This document shows positions 16,963 through 23,940 of a DNA stretch of 64,000 nt, piece after piece. Numbering within the stretch: position 1 is the stretch's first letter; each line of letters begins with the position of its first letter. The stretch is taken from NCBI RefSeq assembly GCF_013364275.1, contig NZ_CP054932.1, forward strand, positions 9,300,001 to 9,364,000, read 5' to 3'. Under the pieces are notes generated by a model. That model ran no database searches. It was not told the origin of the DNA and was given only the letters and a program-made list of their open reading frames with translations. A program made the translations under genes and the position numbers. The stretch comes from Actinomadura sp. NAK00032. GTDB taxonomy: Bacteria; Actinomycetota; Actinomycetes; Streptosporangiales; Streptosporangiaceae.

Positions 16963-17433
16963 CTAGTTGTCGCTGAGCAGCGGGTAGAGGCGGCGCGCCA
17001 CGGCGGGGCGCGTCGCGCGACGGTGGCCGTCGATCGCGGCCTCGACGATCGCGATCTCGGCGGTGAACGCGGTCCGCATGACGGCGATGAACTCGGCGGT
17101 CGGCGGGTAGAGGCGGGACGCCGCGCCGGCCGTCCGGCGGACGAGCACGCGGGCGGCGGTGCGCAGCGCCGACTCGAAGTGGCGGACGTCGTGCCCGGCG
17201 CAGGCCTCGCCGGCGCCCAGCGCGCGGAACACCGGCAGCACGGCGCGCGCCTCGCGGGTGCCGGAGTAGACCGCGATGGCCTCGGTGACGAGGTTCGCGA
17301 TCTCGTCCGGGCCCAGGTGGGTGTAGGCGGGGACGCGGGCGGCGACCTCGCCGGCGACCTCGGCGGTGATCTCGTCGGCCCGGTCGGCGAGGAAGCGGTG
17401 CAGCGCCGCCCGACCGTCGTTCGTCCCTGACAC
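16963..17433 (-). CDS. PucR/RsbRD N-terminal-like helical protein
   Basis: A 156-residue, all-helical protein starting at GTG 17433 with GAGGGGG upstream. The pattern LGPDEIANLVTEAIAVYSG, then FESALRTAARVLVRRTAGA and FTAEIAIVEAAIDGHRR, resembles the N-terminal sensor half (RsbRD-like) of PucR/CdaR regulators. No GGDEF-like or C-terminal HTH part is present, so it would be a free-standing sensor module. The function is unknown. An inverted repeat CCCAGT-TCTG-ACTGGG lies 26 bases upstream (17459-17474). Confidence 0.68.
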   Translation of the reverse strand: MSGTNDGRAALHRFLADRADEITAEVAGEVAARVPAYTHLGPDEIANLVTEAIAVYSGTREARAVLPVFRALGAGEACAGHDVRHFESALRTAARVLVRRTAGAASRLYPPTAEFIAVMRTAFTAEIAIVEAAIDGHRRATRPAVARRLYPLLSDN

Positions 17434-17458
17434 CGTGCGTACCCCCTCGCGACTCGTT

Positions 17459-17474
17459 CCCAGTTCTGACTGGG
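17459..17474. promoter_or_regulatory. short palindrome upstream of PucR-N-like gene
   Basis: CCCAGT-TCTG-ACTGGG, a perfect 6-bp inverted repeat in the 89-base gap between two genes on the minus strand; a candidate operator or leader hairpin. Confidence 0.45.
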
Positions 17475-17522
17475 ACTGTTGGCCGAGAGTAACCAATCCC
17501 GCGGGGCTGCGGTAGGGGTATG

Positions 17523-18290
17523 TTACCGGCGCGTAGGCCGGATTCGCTGCCCGATTTCCGAAATGTCCTTCGTGAGGCGGCGGTCCATCGCGCGGGCGAA
17601 ATGCTCGTCGGCGACGGTCCTGGCGATCGGGCGCAGCCGCTCGACGAGCTCGGCGAGCTTGTCCAGGTCCGCCGGGGACGGATCGCCGTCCCGCCGGTCC
17701 AGGAGATGCCCCCGGACAAGCTGGACGAAACCGAACGCCATCCGGTCGAACGCCGCCTCCAGCTCCCAGCTCATCGCGAGGATCGCGGGCAGCGGGATCC
17801 CGGTGCGCACCAGCTGGACGGCCGCGTCGAACAGCCGCGGGCTGTTGATCACGACCCGGTCGCCGGCGACCGTGAGGTGCCCCAGCTCGACCGCCTCCGC
17901 GACGTGCTCCGGGGTCAGCCGGCCCTCGAAGGCCGCGGTCAGCTCGTCCATGCCGACCTCGGCCCGCGTCCGGTCGGCCCAGGGGGTGGCGGCCGCCCAC
18001 GCGAAGCCGAGCAGCTCGGTGACGCCGCGCCCCGCGTCCGCCGCGGCGAGCAGCTCCCCGATGCCGTCCAGCCGGTGCCCGCGGTCGAGCAGTTCCGCGA
18101 TCAGCCGCAGCCGCTCCAGGTGGGAGTCGTCGTAGAGGGCGATCCGGCCCTGCCTGCGCGGCATGGGCAGCAGCCGCCGCTCCTGGTAGTAGCGCAGCGT
18201 CCGGACCGGCACGCCCGCCTCGGCCGCCAGCTCCCCGACCCGGTACTCGCGCCCGCGCCCGTTCGCACGGCCGCGCCCGTCCTCGCCCAT
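17523..18290 (-). CDS. MerR-family regulator (paralogue of the gene at 23110)
   Basis: A 255-residue protein. The MerR HTH is at residues 15-85: RVGELAAEAGVPVRTLRYYQ, then ERRLLPMPRRQGRIALYDDS, LERLRLIAELLDRG. The long helical C-terminus lacks metal-binding Cys clusters, so it is not a classical metal sensor. It aligns with the protein at 23110-23865 almost throughout, including FARAMDR near the end, so the two are paralogues. Two direct repeats ATCSGCACTGT lie just upstream of the start and may be its operator. Confidence 0.88.
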   Translation of the reverse strand: MGEDGRGRANGRGREYRVGELAAEAGVPVRTLRYYQERRLLPMPRRQGRIALYDDSHLERLRLIAELLDRGHRLDGIGELLAAADAGRGVTELLGFAWAAATPWADRTRAEVGMDELTAAFEGRLTPEHVAEAVELGHLTVAGDRVVINSPRLFDAAVQLVRTGIPLPAILAMSWELEAAFDRMAFGFVQLVRGHLLDRRDGDPSPADLDKLAELVERLRPIARTVADEHFARAMDRRLTKDISEIGQRIRPTRR

Positions 18291-18620
18291 GTCGCGCTCA
18301 CCTTAACAATCCGCACTGTAACGATCGGCACTGTCAGCGTCGGGAGCCGCTCAGGGGAGAACGTCTCTCGTCGGCACGGGCCGGCGCACGGCGACCGATC
18401 GCCTCGATCGGATGCCGCCGCATCCGTCGCCCCGGCCGCCCCATGGGCTCTGCTTCGTCCCTGAAACGGCCGGGCGCCGTACGGATGCATACGCATGCCC
18501 GCTTACCAACCGATCAACGAGAGAGCATGCCGCAAAGGTCCAAGGCGAGGCTCCAGGCCGGCACTCCAGGCCGACTCCGGACACCGGCTGGACGACGGCC
18601 AGGCGCGGGTCAGGCTCGGG
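18291..18620. other. gene-free stretch upstream of the MerR gene
   Basis: No convincing gene was seen. The proximal part holds direct repeats at 18309-18334 and the promoter of the MerR gene. The distal part holds an 11-bp tandem repeat (18607-18637). Short open frames here are out of keeping with gene-like codon use. Confidence 0.5.
18309..18334. promoter_or_regulatory. direct repeats upstream of MerR gene
   Basis: ATCCGCACTGT (18309-18319) and ATCGGCACTGT (18324-18334), one mismatch, 15 bp apart. They lie 19-44 bases before the MerR start codon, a position suited to autoregulation. Confidence 0.55.
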
Positions 18621-18637
18621 TCAGGCTCGGGTCAGGC
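18607..18637. repeat. 11-bp tandem repeat, nearly three copies
   Basis: GGGTCAGGCTC, GGGTCAGGCTC, GGGTCAGGC in tandem. It overlaps the C-terminal end of the uncertain small membrane gene on the minus strand. Confidence 0.7.
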
Positions 18638-18851
18638 GTCGCGCCCGCCTGGGCACCAGTCGGTGATCGTGTGCGGCGGGGCGGTGACGGTGCGCCCCGC
18701 GGTGGCGCCGGCCGCGCTGCCGACGGGACGCCGCGGCGGCGACCAGCCCGAGGACGAGCACGAGCGCCAGGACCAGCCTCCACCGCACGGGCGACGGCGC
18801 CGGCTCGTCGGGGGGTTCGTGCTGCTTGCGACCATGCCGAGATAGCCTCAT
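18621..18851 (-). CDS. uncertain small membrane protein with Arg/His-rich tail
   Basis: A 76-residue frame: a hydrophilic N-terminus, one strong transmembrane helix (WRLVLALVLVLGLVAAAA) and a very basic tail rich in Arg and His. The start ATG has GAAGGG upstream. GC at third positions is high in the helix part. Two other frames are also open here, so the call is weak. No family is recognised. Confidence 0.42.
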   Translation of the reverse strand: MRLSRHGRKQHEPPDEPAPSPVRWRLVLALVLVLGLVAAAASRRQRGRRHRGAHRHRPAAHDHRLVPRRARRLTRA

Positions 18852-19010
18852 GAACTACGCCCTTCTCTTTGCGTCGACTGCTAGGACGGGCCAGGGCGGC
18901 CTTCTGTCTCAACCACAGGAGGCCGCCTGCTTCTGTCTGGAGGGCCCTTGGGTCGGGGCCGTCGAACCGCCGCAATCCTCCTGCATCGTTCGTGCATCCG
19001 CAAGGCACTC

Positions 19011-19052
19011 TGCACGTGCATAGATTGCCCGACTGTTCAAATGCACGTGCAT
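19011..19052. promoter_or_regulatory. paired TGCACGTGCA palindromes before XRE-DUF5753 gene
   Basis: TGCACGTGCA at 19011-19020 and again at 19042-19051 (12-bp ATGCACGTGCAT at 19041-19052). The two are exactly 31 bp apart, about three helical turns, so both face the same side of the DNA. A degenerate third copy (CTGCACGCG) follows. They lie about 95-135 bases before the start codon of the regulator. Confidence 0.6.
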
Positions 19053-19145
19053 CTGCACGCGTGAGCCGGTTTCCGGCGTAGGATGCTCGATGCGCGGCGC
19101 CCGCGTCCGCCCTGGCAGAAGTCCGTCCGAGAGCTTGGAGCCGCA

Positions 19146-20027
19146 GTGTCCGCAGGGCAGGGCAAGGAGCCGCGAACCGGCCTCGTCCGGGGGCCGATGG
19201 CGCGGCGCCTGCTCCTCGGCACGGAGCTGCGCAGGCTGCGCGTGCTGAGCGGAGTCACCCGTGAGGACGCCGGATACCTCATCCGGGGCAGCGCCTCGAA
19301 GATCAGCCGGATGGAGCTCGGGCGCGCGGCGGTCAAGGAGCGGGACGTCGCCGACCTGCTGGCCCTCTACGGCGTCGCCGAGAACGAGCGCGAACCCCTC
19401 CTCCGGCTCGCCCGGGAGGCCGCCGAGCGCGCGTCGTGGCGGCGCTACGGCGACATGGTCCCGTCCTGGCGGCACCGGTACCTGGACTTGGAGGAGGACG
19501 CCGACCACATCCGGACGTACACCTGCGGCGGCATCCCCGAGGCACTGCTGACCGAGGAGTACGCCCGCGCCTGCCTCCACAGCGGGAGCCGGCAGGCCGG
19601 CGCGTCCGAGATCGACGAGAGGCTCTACGTCCGCCTCATGCACCGCCGGTTCCACCGCGCCGCCCACCGGACGTTCACGGCCGTGGTCGACGAGGCGGCG
19701 CTGCTGCGCCTGACGGGCGACCGGCACATCGTGCGCGGCCAACTGGAACGCCTCGCGGGGGCGAACGAAACGGCGGGGAGCGAGCTGAGGGTCATTCCCC
19801 TCGGCCGCCCGTCGGCGCCGATCGTCCACCAGCCCTTCACCATGCTGCGGTTCGAGAAGGCGGAGATCCCGGACGTCGTCTACATCGAATTCCTGACGAC
19901 AGCCCTCTACCTCAGCAGGGCCGTAGAGACCGCCGCGTACTACAACACCTGGGACCGCCTCCGCGCAGCGTCCCTCTCCCCAGAGGACAGCCGAGCCCTC
20001 GTTGTCGACCTACTGAAGCGGCGCTGA
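19146..20027 (+). CDS. XRE-family regulator with DUF5753 domain
   Basis: A 293-residue protein. The N-terminal HTH (LGTELRRLRVLSGVTREDAG, then YLIRGSASKISRMELGRAAV) is followed by a DUF5753 domain (IRTYTCGGIPEALLTEEYAR, LERLAGANETAGSELRVIPL, FTMLRFEKAEIPDVVYIEFL). The family is greatly expanded in filamentous actinomycetes and normally sits next to a small DUF397 gene as a regulator/effector pair. No DUF397 gene is present on either side. I chose GTG 19146 because TTGGAG lies five bases upstream; an ATG at 19083 is possible. The downstream neighbour is convergent. Confidence 0.9.
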   Translation: MSAGQGKEPRTGLVRGPMARRLLLGTELRRLRVLSGVTREDAGYLIRGSASKISRMELGRAAVKERDVADLLALYGVAENEREPLLRLAREAAERASWRRYGDMVPSWRHRYLDLEEDADHIRTYTCGGIPEALLTEEYARACLHSGSRQAGASEIDERLYVRLMHRRFHRAAHRTFTAVVDEAALLRLTGDRHIVRGQLERLAGANETAGSELRVIPLGRPSAPIVHQPFTMLRFEKAEIPDVVYIEFLTTALYLSRAVETAAYYNTWDRLRAASLSPEDSRALVVDLLKRR

Positions 20028-20050
20028 CACGACGCTCGCCCCATGCCCGC

Positions 20051-21169
20051 CTACGGCAGGGCAGGGTTTGCTGCTCTGCCTTCGGTGTTCAGCAGGACGA
20101 CCGTCTCGGTGTGTTCGGTCGCCAGGTCGCGGCGGTGGGACGAGGCTAGAGCTGCCCGGATTCCGGCTAGGGACGCGGCGCCGCATGGGCCCGCAGACAG
20201 GCCGAGGGCTGCGAGGTCCTGTGCGGCGCGGGCCGTATCGGGGTCGGTGACGGTCACGGCCGCGTCCAAGCCGGACTGTAGGACGGGCCAGGCCAGGCTG
20301 GACGGTGTGGCGCAGTTGAGGCCAGCCATGGTGGTCGAGCCCGTCTCGATAGTCAGCGGCCCACCGTGGTGGAGGCTCGTCAAGACGCAGGGCGCGGCAT
20401 CAGGCTCCACCGAGAGGACAGTAGGACGGGCCAGGCCCGACCTGTAGTGCGTCACGGCCGCCTGGGCCAGCGAGCCCACGCCCACCGGAACGGCCACCAG
20501 GCCCGCCGGCGCGGCGCCCGCCTCGGCCAGTTGCTCGTCGATCTCGGTGAAGAGGGTGGAGTAGCCCTCGACGATCCACTGGGGCACGCGCTCGTAGCCC
20601 GGCCAGGCCGTGTCCTGGACGAGCAGGGCCGGCGGGTCGGCGGCGGCCTCCTTCGCGGCGGTCCGCACCGCCTCGTCGTAGGGTCCGGGGACCTCGGTCA
20701 GGCCCGCGCCCGCCTCCTTGATCGCGGCCATCGCCGCGGGGTGCACGCCGTACGGGACGTAGACGTCGGCCGGCGCGCCGAGGAGGCGGGCCATCTCGGC
20801 GACCGCGCGGCCGTGGTTGCCGTCCGTCGCCGTGACGAGCCGGACCGGGCCCTCCTCGCGCAGCCGCTCCAGCGGGGCGTCCGGCAGGCGGTACCTGTCG
20901 CGGAGCGCCCGGGCGATCCCCCACGAGGCGCCGAGGATCTTGAAGGCGGGGAGGCCGAGGCGGGACGACTCGTCCTTCACGAAGAGTCGGCGGACGCCCA
21001 GGTCGGCGGCCAGCGACGGCAGTTCCACGAGCGGCGTCGGGGCATGGCCGGGGAGCGTCCAGTGGAAGGCGGCGACGCCGTGCGGCGCGGGCGGGCAGGT
21101 CCAGGCGCGGGCGGCGGGACGGGTGAACGGGCGGGTGAACGGGCGGGCCGTGGCGGGAGCGGTGACCAT
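20051..21169 (-). CDS. PLP-dependent diaminopropionate ammonia-lyase-like enzyme
   Basis: A 372-residue fold-type II PLP enzyme. FHWTLPGHAPTPLVELPSLA and LFVKDESSRLGLPAFKILGA (Schiff-base Lys) match diaminopropionate ammonia-lyase (DpaL/YgeX) closely. VTATDGNHGRAVAEMARLLG and VPVGVGSLAQA are the usual cofactor-binding segments, and TMAGLNCATPS fits the family. It would convert 2,3-diaminopropionate or D-serine-like amino acids to pyruvate and ammonia. The N-terminus has a short duplication (RPFTRPFTRP). The gene is divergent from a LysR regulator, which suggests substrate-induced catabolism (inference). Confidence 0.88.
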   Translation of the reverse strand: MVTAPATARPFTRPFTRPAARAWTCPPAPHGVAAFHWTLPGHAPTPLVELPSLAADLGVRRLFVKDESSRLGLPAFKILGASWGIARALRDRYRLPDAPLERLREEGPVRLVTATDGNHGRAVAEMARLLGAPADVYVPYGVHPAAMAAIKEAGAGLTEVPGPYDEAVRTAAKEAAADPPALLVQDTAWPGYERVPQWIVEGYSTLFTEIDEQLAEAGAAPAGLVAVPVGVGSLAQAAVTHYRSGLARPTVLSVEPDAAPCVLTSLHHGGPLTIETGSTTMAGLNCATPSSLAWPVLQSGLDAAVTVTDPDTARAAQDLAALGLSAGPCGAASLAGIRAALASSHRRDLATEHTETVVLLNTEGRAANPALP

Positions 21170-21206
21170 GGGACCACGGTTCCGCAGCGGTCTATGGTCG
21201 GTCCAG

Positions 21207-21229
21207 CGAATGTTTCCGAGCGATATTCG
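21207..21229. promoter_or_regulatory. LysR-type box in the dpaL-like/LysR gap
   Basis: CGAAT, 13 bases, ATTCG: a 5-bp inverted repeat containing a T-N11-A core, the usual LysR-regulator site. It is centred in the 72-base gap between the divergent start codons. Confidence 0.55.
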
Positions 21230-21241
21230 TCAGTCGAGCCG

Positions 21242-22162
21242 ATGAATAGAGGCCCTGCCTTGCTGGATCTGCACCGGCTGCGCCTGCTGCGCGAGCTGAA
21301 GCACCGGGGGACGCTCGCCGCGGTGGCGGAGGCCCTGTCGTACAGTCCGTCGTCGATCTCGCAGCAACTCTCCGTCCTGGAGCGGGAGGCGGGGGTGCGG
21401 CTGCTGGAGCCGGTGGGACGCCGGGTCCGGCTGACCGCGCAGGCGGAGATCCTCGTCGCGCACACCGAGGCGGTGCTGGAGCGGCTCGAACGCGCGGAGG
21501 CCGACCTCGCGGCGTCGCTGGAGGGCATCACGGGCGTGCTGCGGGTCGCCGCGTTCCAGACCGCGGCGCTCGCGCTCGTCCCGGACGCGCTGACCCTGCT
21601 CCGCACCGCGCACCCGCGGCTGCGCATCGAGATCACCCAGCGGGAGCCGGAGAGCGCGCTCCCCGCCCTGCTCGCGCGGGACTTCGACCTCGTGCTCACC
21701 GAGGAGTACCCGGGGGAGCCGGGGCCGCGCCCGGCGGGCGTCGAGTACGAGGAACTCGGCGAGGACGAGATCCACCTCGCCCTCCCCGGAGAGAGCGGCG
21801 GCGGGTTGCGGGAGGCGGCGGGAGTGCCGTGGGTGCTGGAGCCGCCGGGGACGGCGTCGCGGCAGTGGGCGACGCGGCTGTGCCGGGAGGCCGGGTTCGA
21901 CCCGGACGTGCGGTTCGAGTCCACCGACCTGCTCCTCCACCTGCGGCTGGTGGAGCACGGCCACGCGGCCGCGCTGCTGCCCGGCCTGGTGTGGGCGGGC
22001 CGCCCGCCCGCGGTGCCGGTCGTCCGGCTGCCGGCGCGGCAGCGGACCCGGCGGCTGTTCACCGCGTCCCGGCGGGGCGGCGGCGGCCATCCGGCCGTGC
22101 GGGCGTTCCGGACGGCGCTCGGCCGCGGATTCGCGGCCCGGAATGCCCGGATCGGGGGATGA
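21242..22162 (+). CDS. LysR-family transcriptional regulator
   Basis: A 306-residue protein. The winged HTH is at the N-terminus (LLDLHRLRLLRELKHRGTLA, AVAEALSYSPSSISQQLSVL, EREAGVRLLEPVGRRVRLT), then a periplasmic-binding-type effector domain (LRVAAFQTAALALVPDALTL, FDLVLTEEYPGEP). It probably controls the divergent lyase gene through the box at 21207-21229. A small hairpin (TAGGGG-TTTT-CCCCTA, 22175-22190) follows the stop. Confidence 0.92.
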   Translation: MNRGPALLDLHRLRLLRELKHRGTLAAVAEALSYSPSSISQQLSVLEREAGVRLLEPVGRRVRLTAQAEILVAHTEAVLERLERAEADLAASLEGITGVLRVAAFQTAALALVPDALTLLRTAHPRLRIEITQREPESALPALLARDFDLVLTEEYPGEPGPRPAGVEYEELGEDEIHLALPGESGGGLREAAGVPWVLEPPGTASRQWATRLCREAGFDPDVRFESTDLLLHLRLVEHGHAAALLPGLVWAGRPPAVPVVRLPARQRTRRLFTASRRGGGGHPAVRAFRTALGRGFAARNARIGG

Positions 22163-22269
22163 CCCCACCGCGGTTAGGGGTTTTCCCCTATGGCGATTAC
22201 TTCGCGCTGCGGGCAGAGTCGTATCCGGCAGCAGGGGACAGCGGCTCCTCCCCGGGAAGAAGGCACACG

Positions 22270-22545
22270 ATGTCGAACACGCCGACCCTCACCCCGATGA
22301 CCACTTCCGACCTGGCCGAAGTCCTGTTCTGCTGCGGGCTGCAGGAGTCCGACCATCCCACCGCCGAGCAGGTCCGCGCGGCGATCCGCGACCGGATCGG
22401 CGCCTGCGGCGGGGACCGCTCCGGCTGCGTCGCCCTCGTCGCGCAGGAGGCGGGCGACCACCCCGAGACCTACCGCCCCCGGATGCGCTGGGCGCTCAGC
22501 ACCGTGTCCCGGGCGTACCGGGGGCTCGGCACCACCGCCGCCTGA
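22270..22545 (+). CDS. small conserved-looking hypothetical protein
   Basis: A 91-residue soluble protein with LAEVLFCCGLQESDHPTAEQ (a Cys-Cys pair), then VRAAIRDRIGACGGDRSGCV, where two more Cys are spaced C-G-G-D-R-S-G-C, and a helical C-terminus. The four Cys could bind a metal, but no family is recognised. The start ATG follows GAAGAAGG with good spacing. The next small gene is 34 bases downstream on the same strand, so they may be co-transcribed. Confidence 0.72.
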   Translation: MSNTPTLTPMTTSDLAEVLFCCGLQESDHPTAEQVRAAIRDRIGACGGDRSGCVALVAQEAGDHPETYRPRMRWALSTVSRAYRGLGTTAA

Positions 22546-22579
22546 TCCCGGACGGCCATCGCTCATCAGGGAGAATCCG

Positions 22580-22744
22580 ATGCGTTCACCGCTCATCGAC
22601 CGGCGCAAGGACACCCTTCCCCGATCGGACATCCTGCCGCGCTCGCTGCGCGACCTGATCGCCGCCGAGGCGGGCGCCCAGGTCGCGGACGAGAGGCGGC
22701 GGCACCGGCAGCGCAAGGTCAGGACCGCCCGCCGGGCCCCGTGA
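22580..22744 (+). CDS. 54-residue basic hypothetical protein
   Basis: Starts at ATG 22580 after GGGAG. The protein is very basic (15 or so Arg/Lys), with RKDTLPRSDILPRSLRDLIA and a C-terminal QVADERRRHRQRKVRTARRA helix. It could bind nucleic acid; no family is recognised. It follows the Cys-containing small gene closely. Confidence 0.55.
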   Translation: MRSPLIDRRKDTLPRSDILPRSLRDLIAAEAGAQVADERRRHRQRKVRTARRAP

Positions 22745-22774
22745 CCCGCGACAGGGCCGGTGCGTGCCCGGCTC

Positions 22775-22993
22775 TCAGTGCCGGGTCTTGCTCGTCTTCT
22801 TGTGCTTGGACTTGTGCTTGGAGCCGCTGCCCGACTCCCACTCGTAGCCGGGCGTGTTCTTCTTGCAGTAGCTGTCGCTGACCTTGGTGTCGGTCGCGTC
22901 ATGCTCGCACCACCGGTTCTGGCCGCACGCGGTCAGCCCGAAGGCGGCGACCAGGACGGTCAGCGCGAGTGCGGCGGAACGGCTCTTCGGCAT
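22775..22993 (-). CDS. small lipoprotein
   Basis: A 72-residue protein with a lipoprotein signal (ALALTVLVAAFGLTACGQ, lipobox LTA-C). The short mature part has two further Cys (RWCEHD and DSYCKKN) and a Lys/Ser/His-rich tail (GSKHKSKHKKTSKTRH). AAAGG lies before the ATG. Anchored outside the membrane; function unknown. Confidence 0.75.
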   Translation of the reverse strand: MPKSRSAALALTVLVAAFGLTACGQNRWCEHDATDTKVSDSYCKKNTPGYEWESGSGSKHKSKHKKTSKTRH

Positions 22994-23074
22994 GGTCGGC
23001 CTTTCTCTGCCTGAGTGAAACGCAGGTCAGACGCGGGCGGCGGGGATCGCGTTCCGCCGCCGGACGGCACCGGA

Positions 23075-23109
23075 TTGTCCGTCTCCGGCCGCGAACTATG
23101 CTGACGCCC
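23075..23109 (+). promoter_or_regulatory. promoter of second MerR gene
   Basis: TTGTCC (23075-23080), 16-bp spacer, TATGCT (23097-23102), then 7 bases to GTG 23110. No Shine-Dalgarno sequence, so the transcript is predicted to be leaderless. Confidence 0.65.
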
Positions 23110-23865
23110 GTGAACGAAGAGGCGACGGACGAGCATCCCGGCGACGGCGTCCGCGAGTACCGCATCGGCGAACTCGCGGCGGCGGCCGGCGTCCCCGTGC
23201 GGACGCTGCGCTACTACCAGGAGCGCAAGCTGCTGCCGCCGCCCCGCCGGGAGGGGCGCATCGGCCTTTACTGCGAGGACCATCTGGCCCGCCTCCGCAT
23301 GATCGGGAACCTGCTCGAACGCGGGCACACCCTGGAGGGCATCCGCGAGCTGCTGTCGGCGTGGGAGCAGGGCCGCGACATCGGCACCGTCCTCGGCGTG
23401 GAGAAGGCCGTCACGACGCCGTGGTCGAACGAGGTCCCGGTCACGATGACGCTGGCGGAGCTGGCGGCGCTGTTCCCCGGCGAGGCCGTCGGGCCCGACG
23501 CCGTCGAGCGGGCCGTCGCGCTCGGCCACATCGAGGTGGACGGCGACCGCGTCACCCACTGGAGCCGCCGCCAGCTGGACGCGACGGTCGCGCTCGTCCG
23601 GGCCGGGGTGCCGCTGGACGCGGTGCTGTCGGTGGCCAAGGAGCTCCAGCGCAGCATGGACGACCTCGCCGCGATGTTCGTCGGGCTGATCGCCGCGCAC
23701 GTCGTCAAGAGCGTCGACGACCAGGACCTCGGCGAGCTCACCGAGACCCTCGCCCAGCTGCGCCCGGGCGCGCAGGTGTCGGTCGAGGCGGGGTTCGCGC
23801 GGGCGATGGACCGGCAGGTCCGCGCCGCTCTCGACCAGCTGCTCGGCCGGCTGTCCGGCTCCTGA
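23110..23865 (+). CDS. MerR-family regulator (paralogue of the gene at 17523)
   Basis: A 251-residue protein with the MerR HTH (YRIGELAAAAGVPVRTLRYY, QERKLLPPPRREGRIGLYCE, LARLRMIGNLLERG) and a long helical effector domain with no metal-binding Cys pattern. It resembles the regulator at 17523-18290 over its whole length (identical blocks VPVRTLRYYQER, FARAMDR). The start is GTG 23110, seven bases after TATGCT; an in-frame ATG at 23098 overlaps that -10 and is unlikely. Confidence 0.9.
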   Translation: MNEEATDEHPGDGVREYRIGELAAAAGVPVRTLRYYQERKLLPPPRREGRIGLYCEDHLARLRMIGNLLERGHTLEGIRELLSAWEQGRDIGTVLGVEKAVTTPWSNEVPVTMTLAELAALFPGEAVGPDAVERAVALGHIEVDGDRVTHWSRRQLDATVALVRAGVPLDAVLSVAKELQRSMDDLAAMFVGLIAAHVVKSVDDQDLGELTETLAQLRPGAQVSVEAGFARAMDRQVRAALDQLLGRLSGS

Positions 23866-23871
23866 CCGCCC

Positions 23872-23902
23872 GGTGCCGTCGCGTGCCGTCACGTGCCGTC
23901 GC
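23872..23902. repeat. 10-bp tandem repeat, three copies
   Basis: GTGCCGTCGC, GTGCCGTCAC, GTGCCGTCGC in tandem between the MerR stop and the S9 peptidase promoter. Confidence 0.6.
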
Positions 23903-23940
23903 GCGGCCCGGTGCCGGTGATCGGCGGCGATACTGGTGGC

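Noticed and set aside
22175..22190. TAGGGG-TTTT-CCCCTA as a strong terminator after LysR
   Set aside because: Only a six-base stem without a clear T tract; too weak to list as a terminator.
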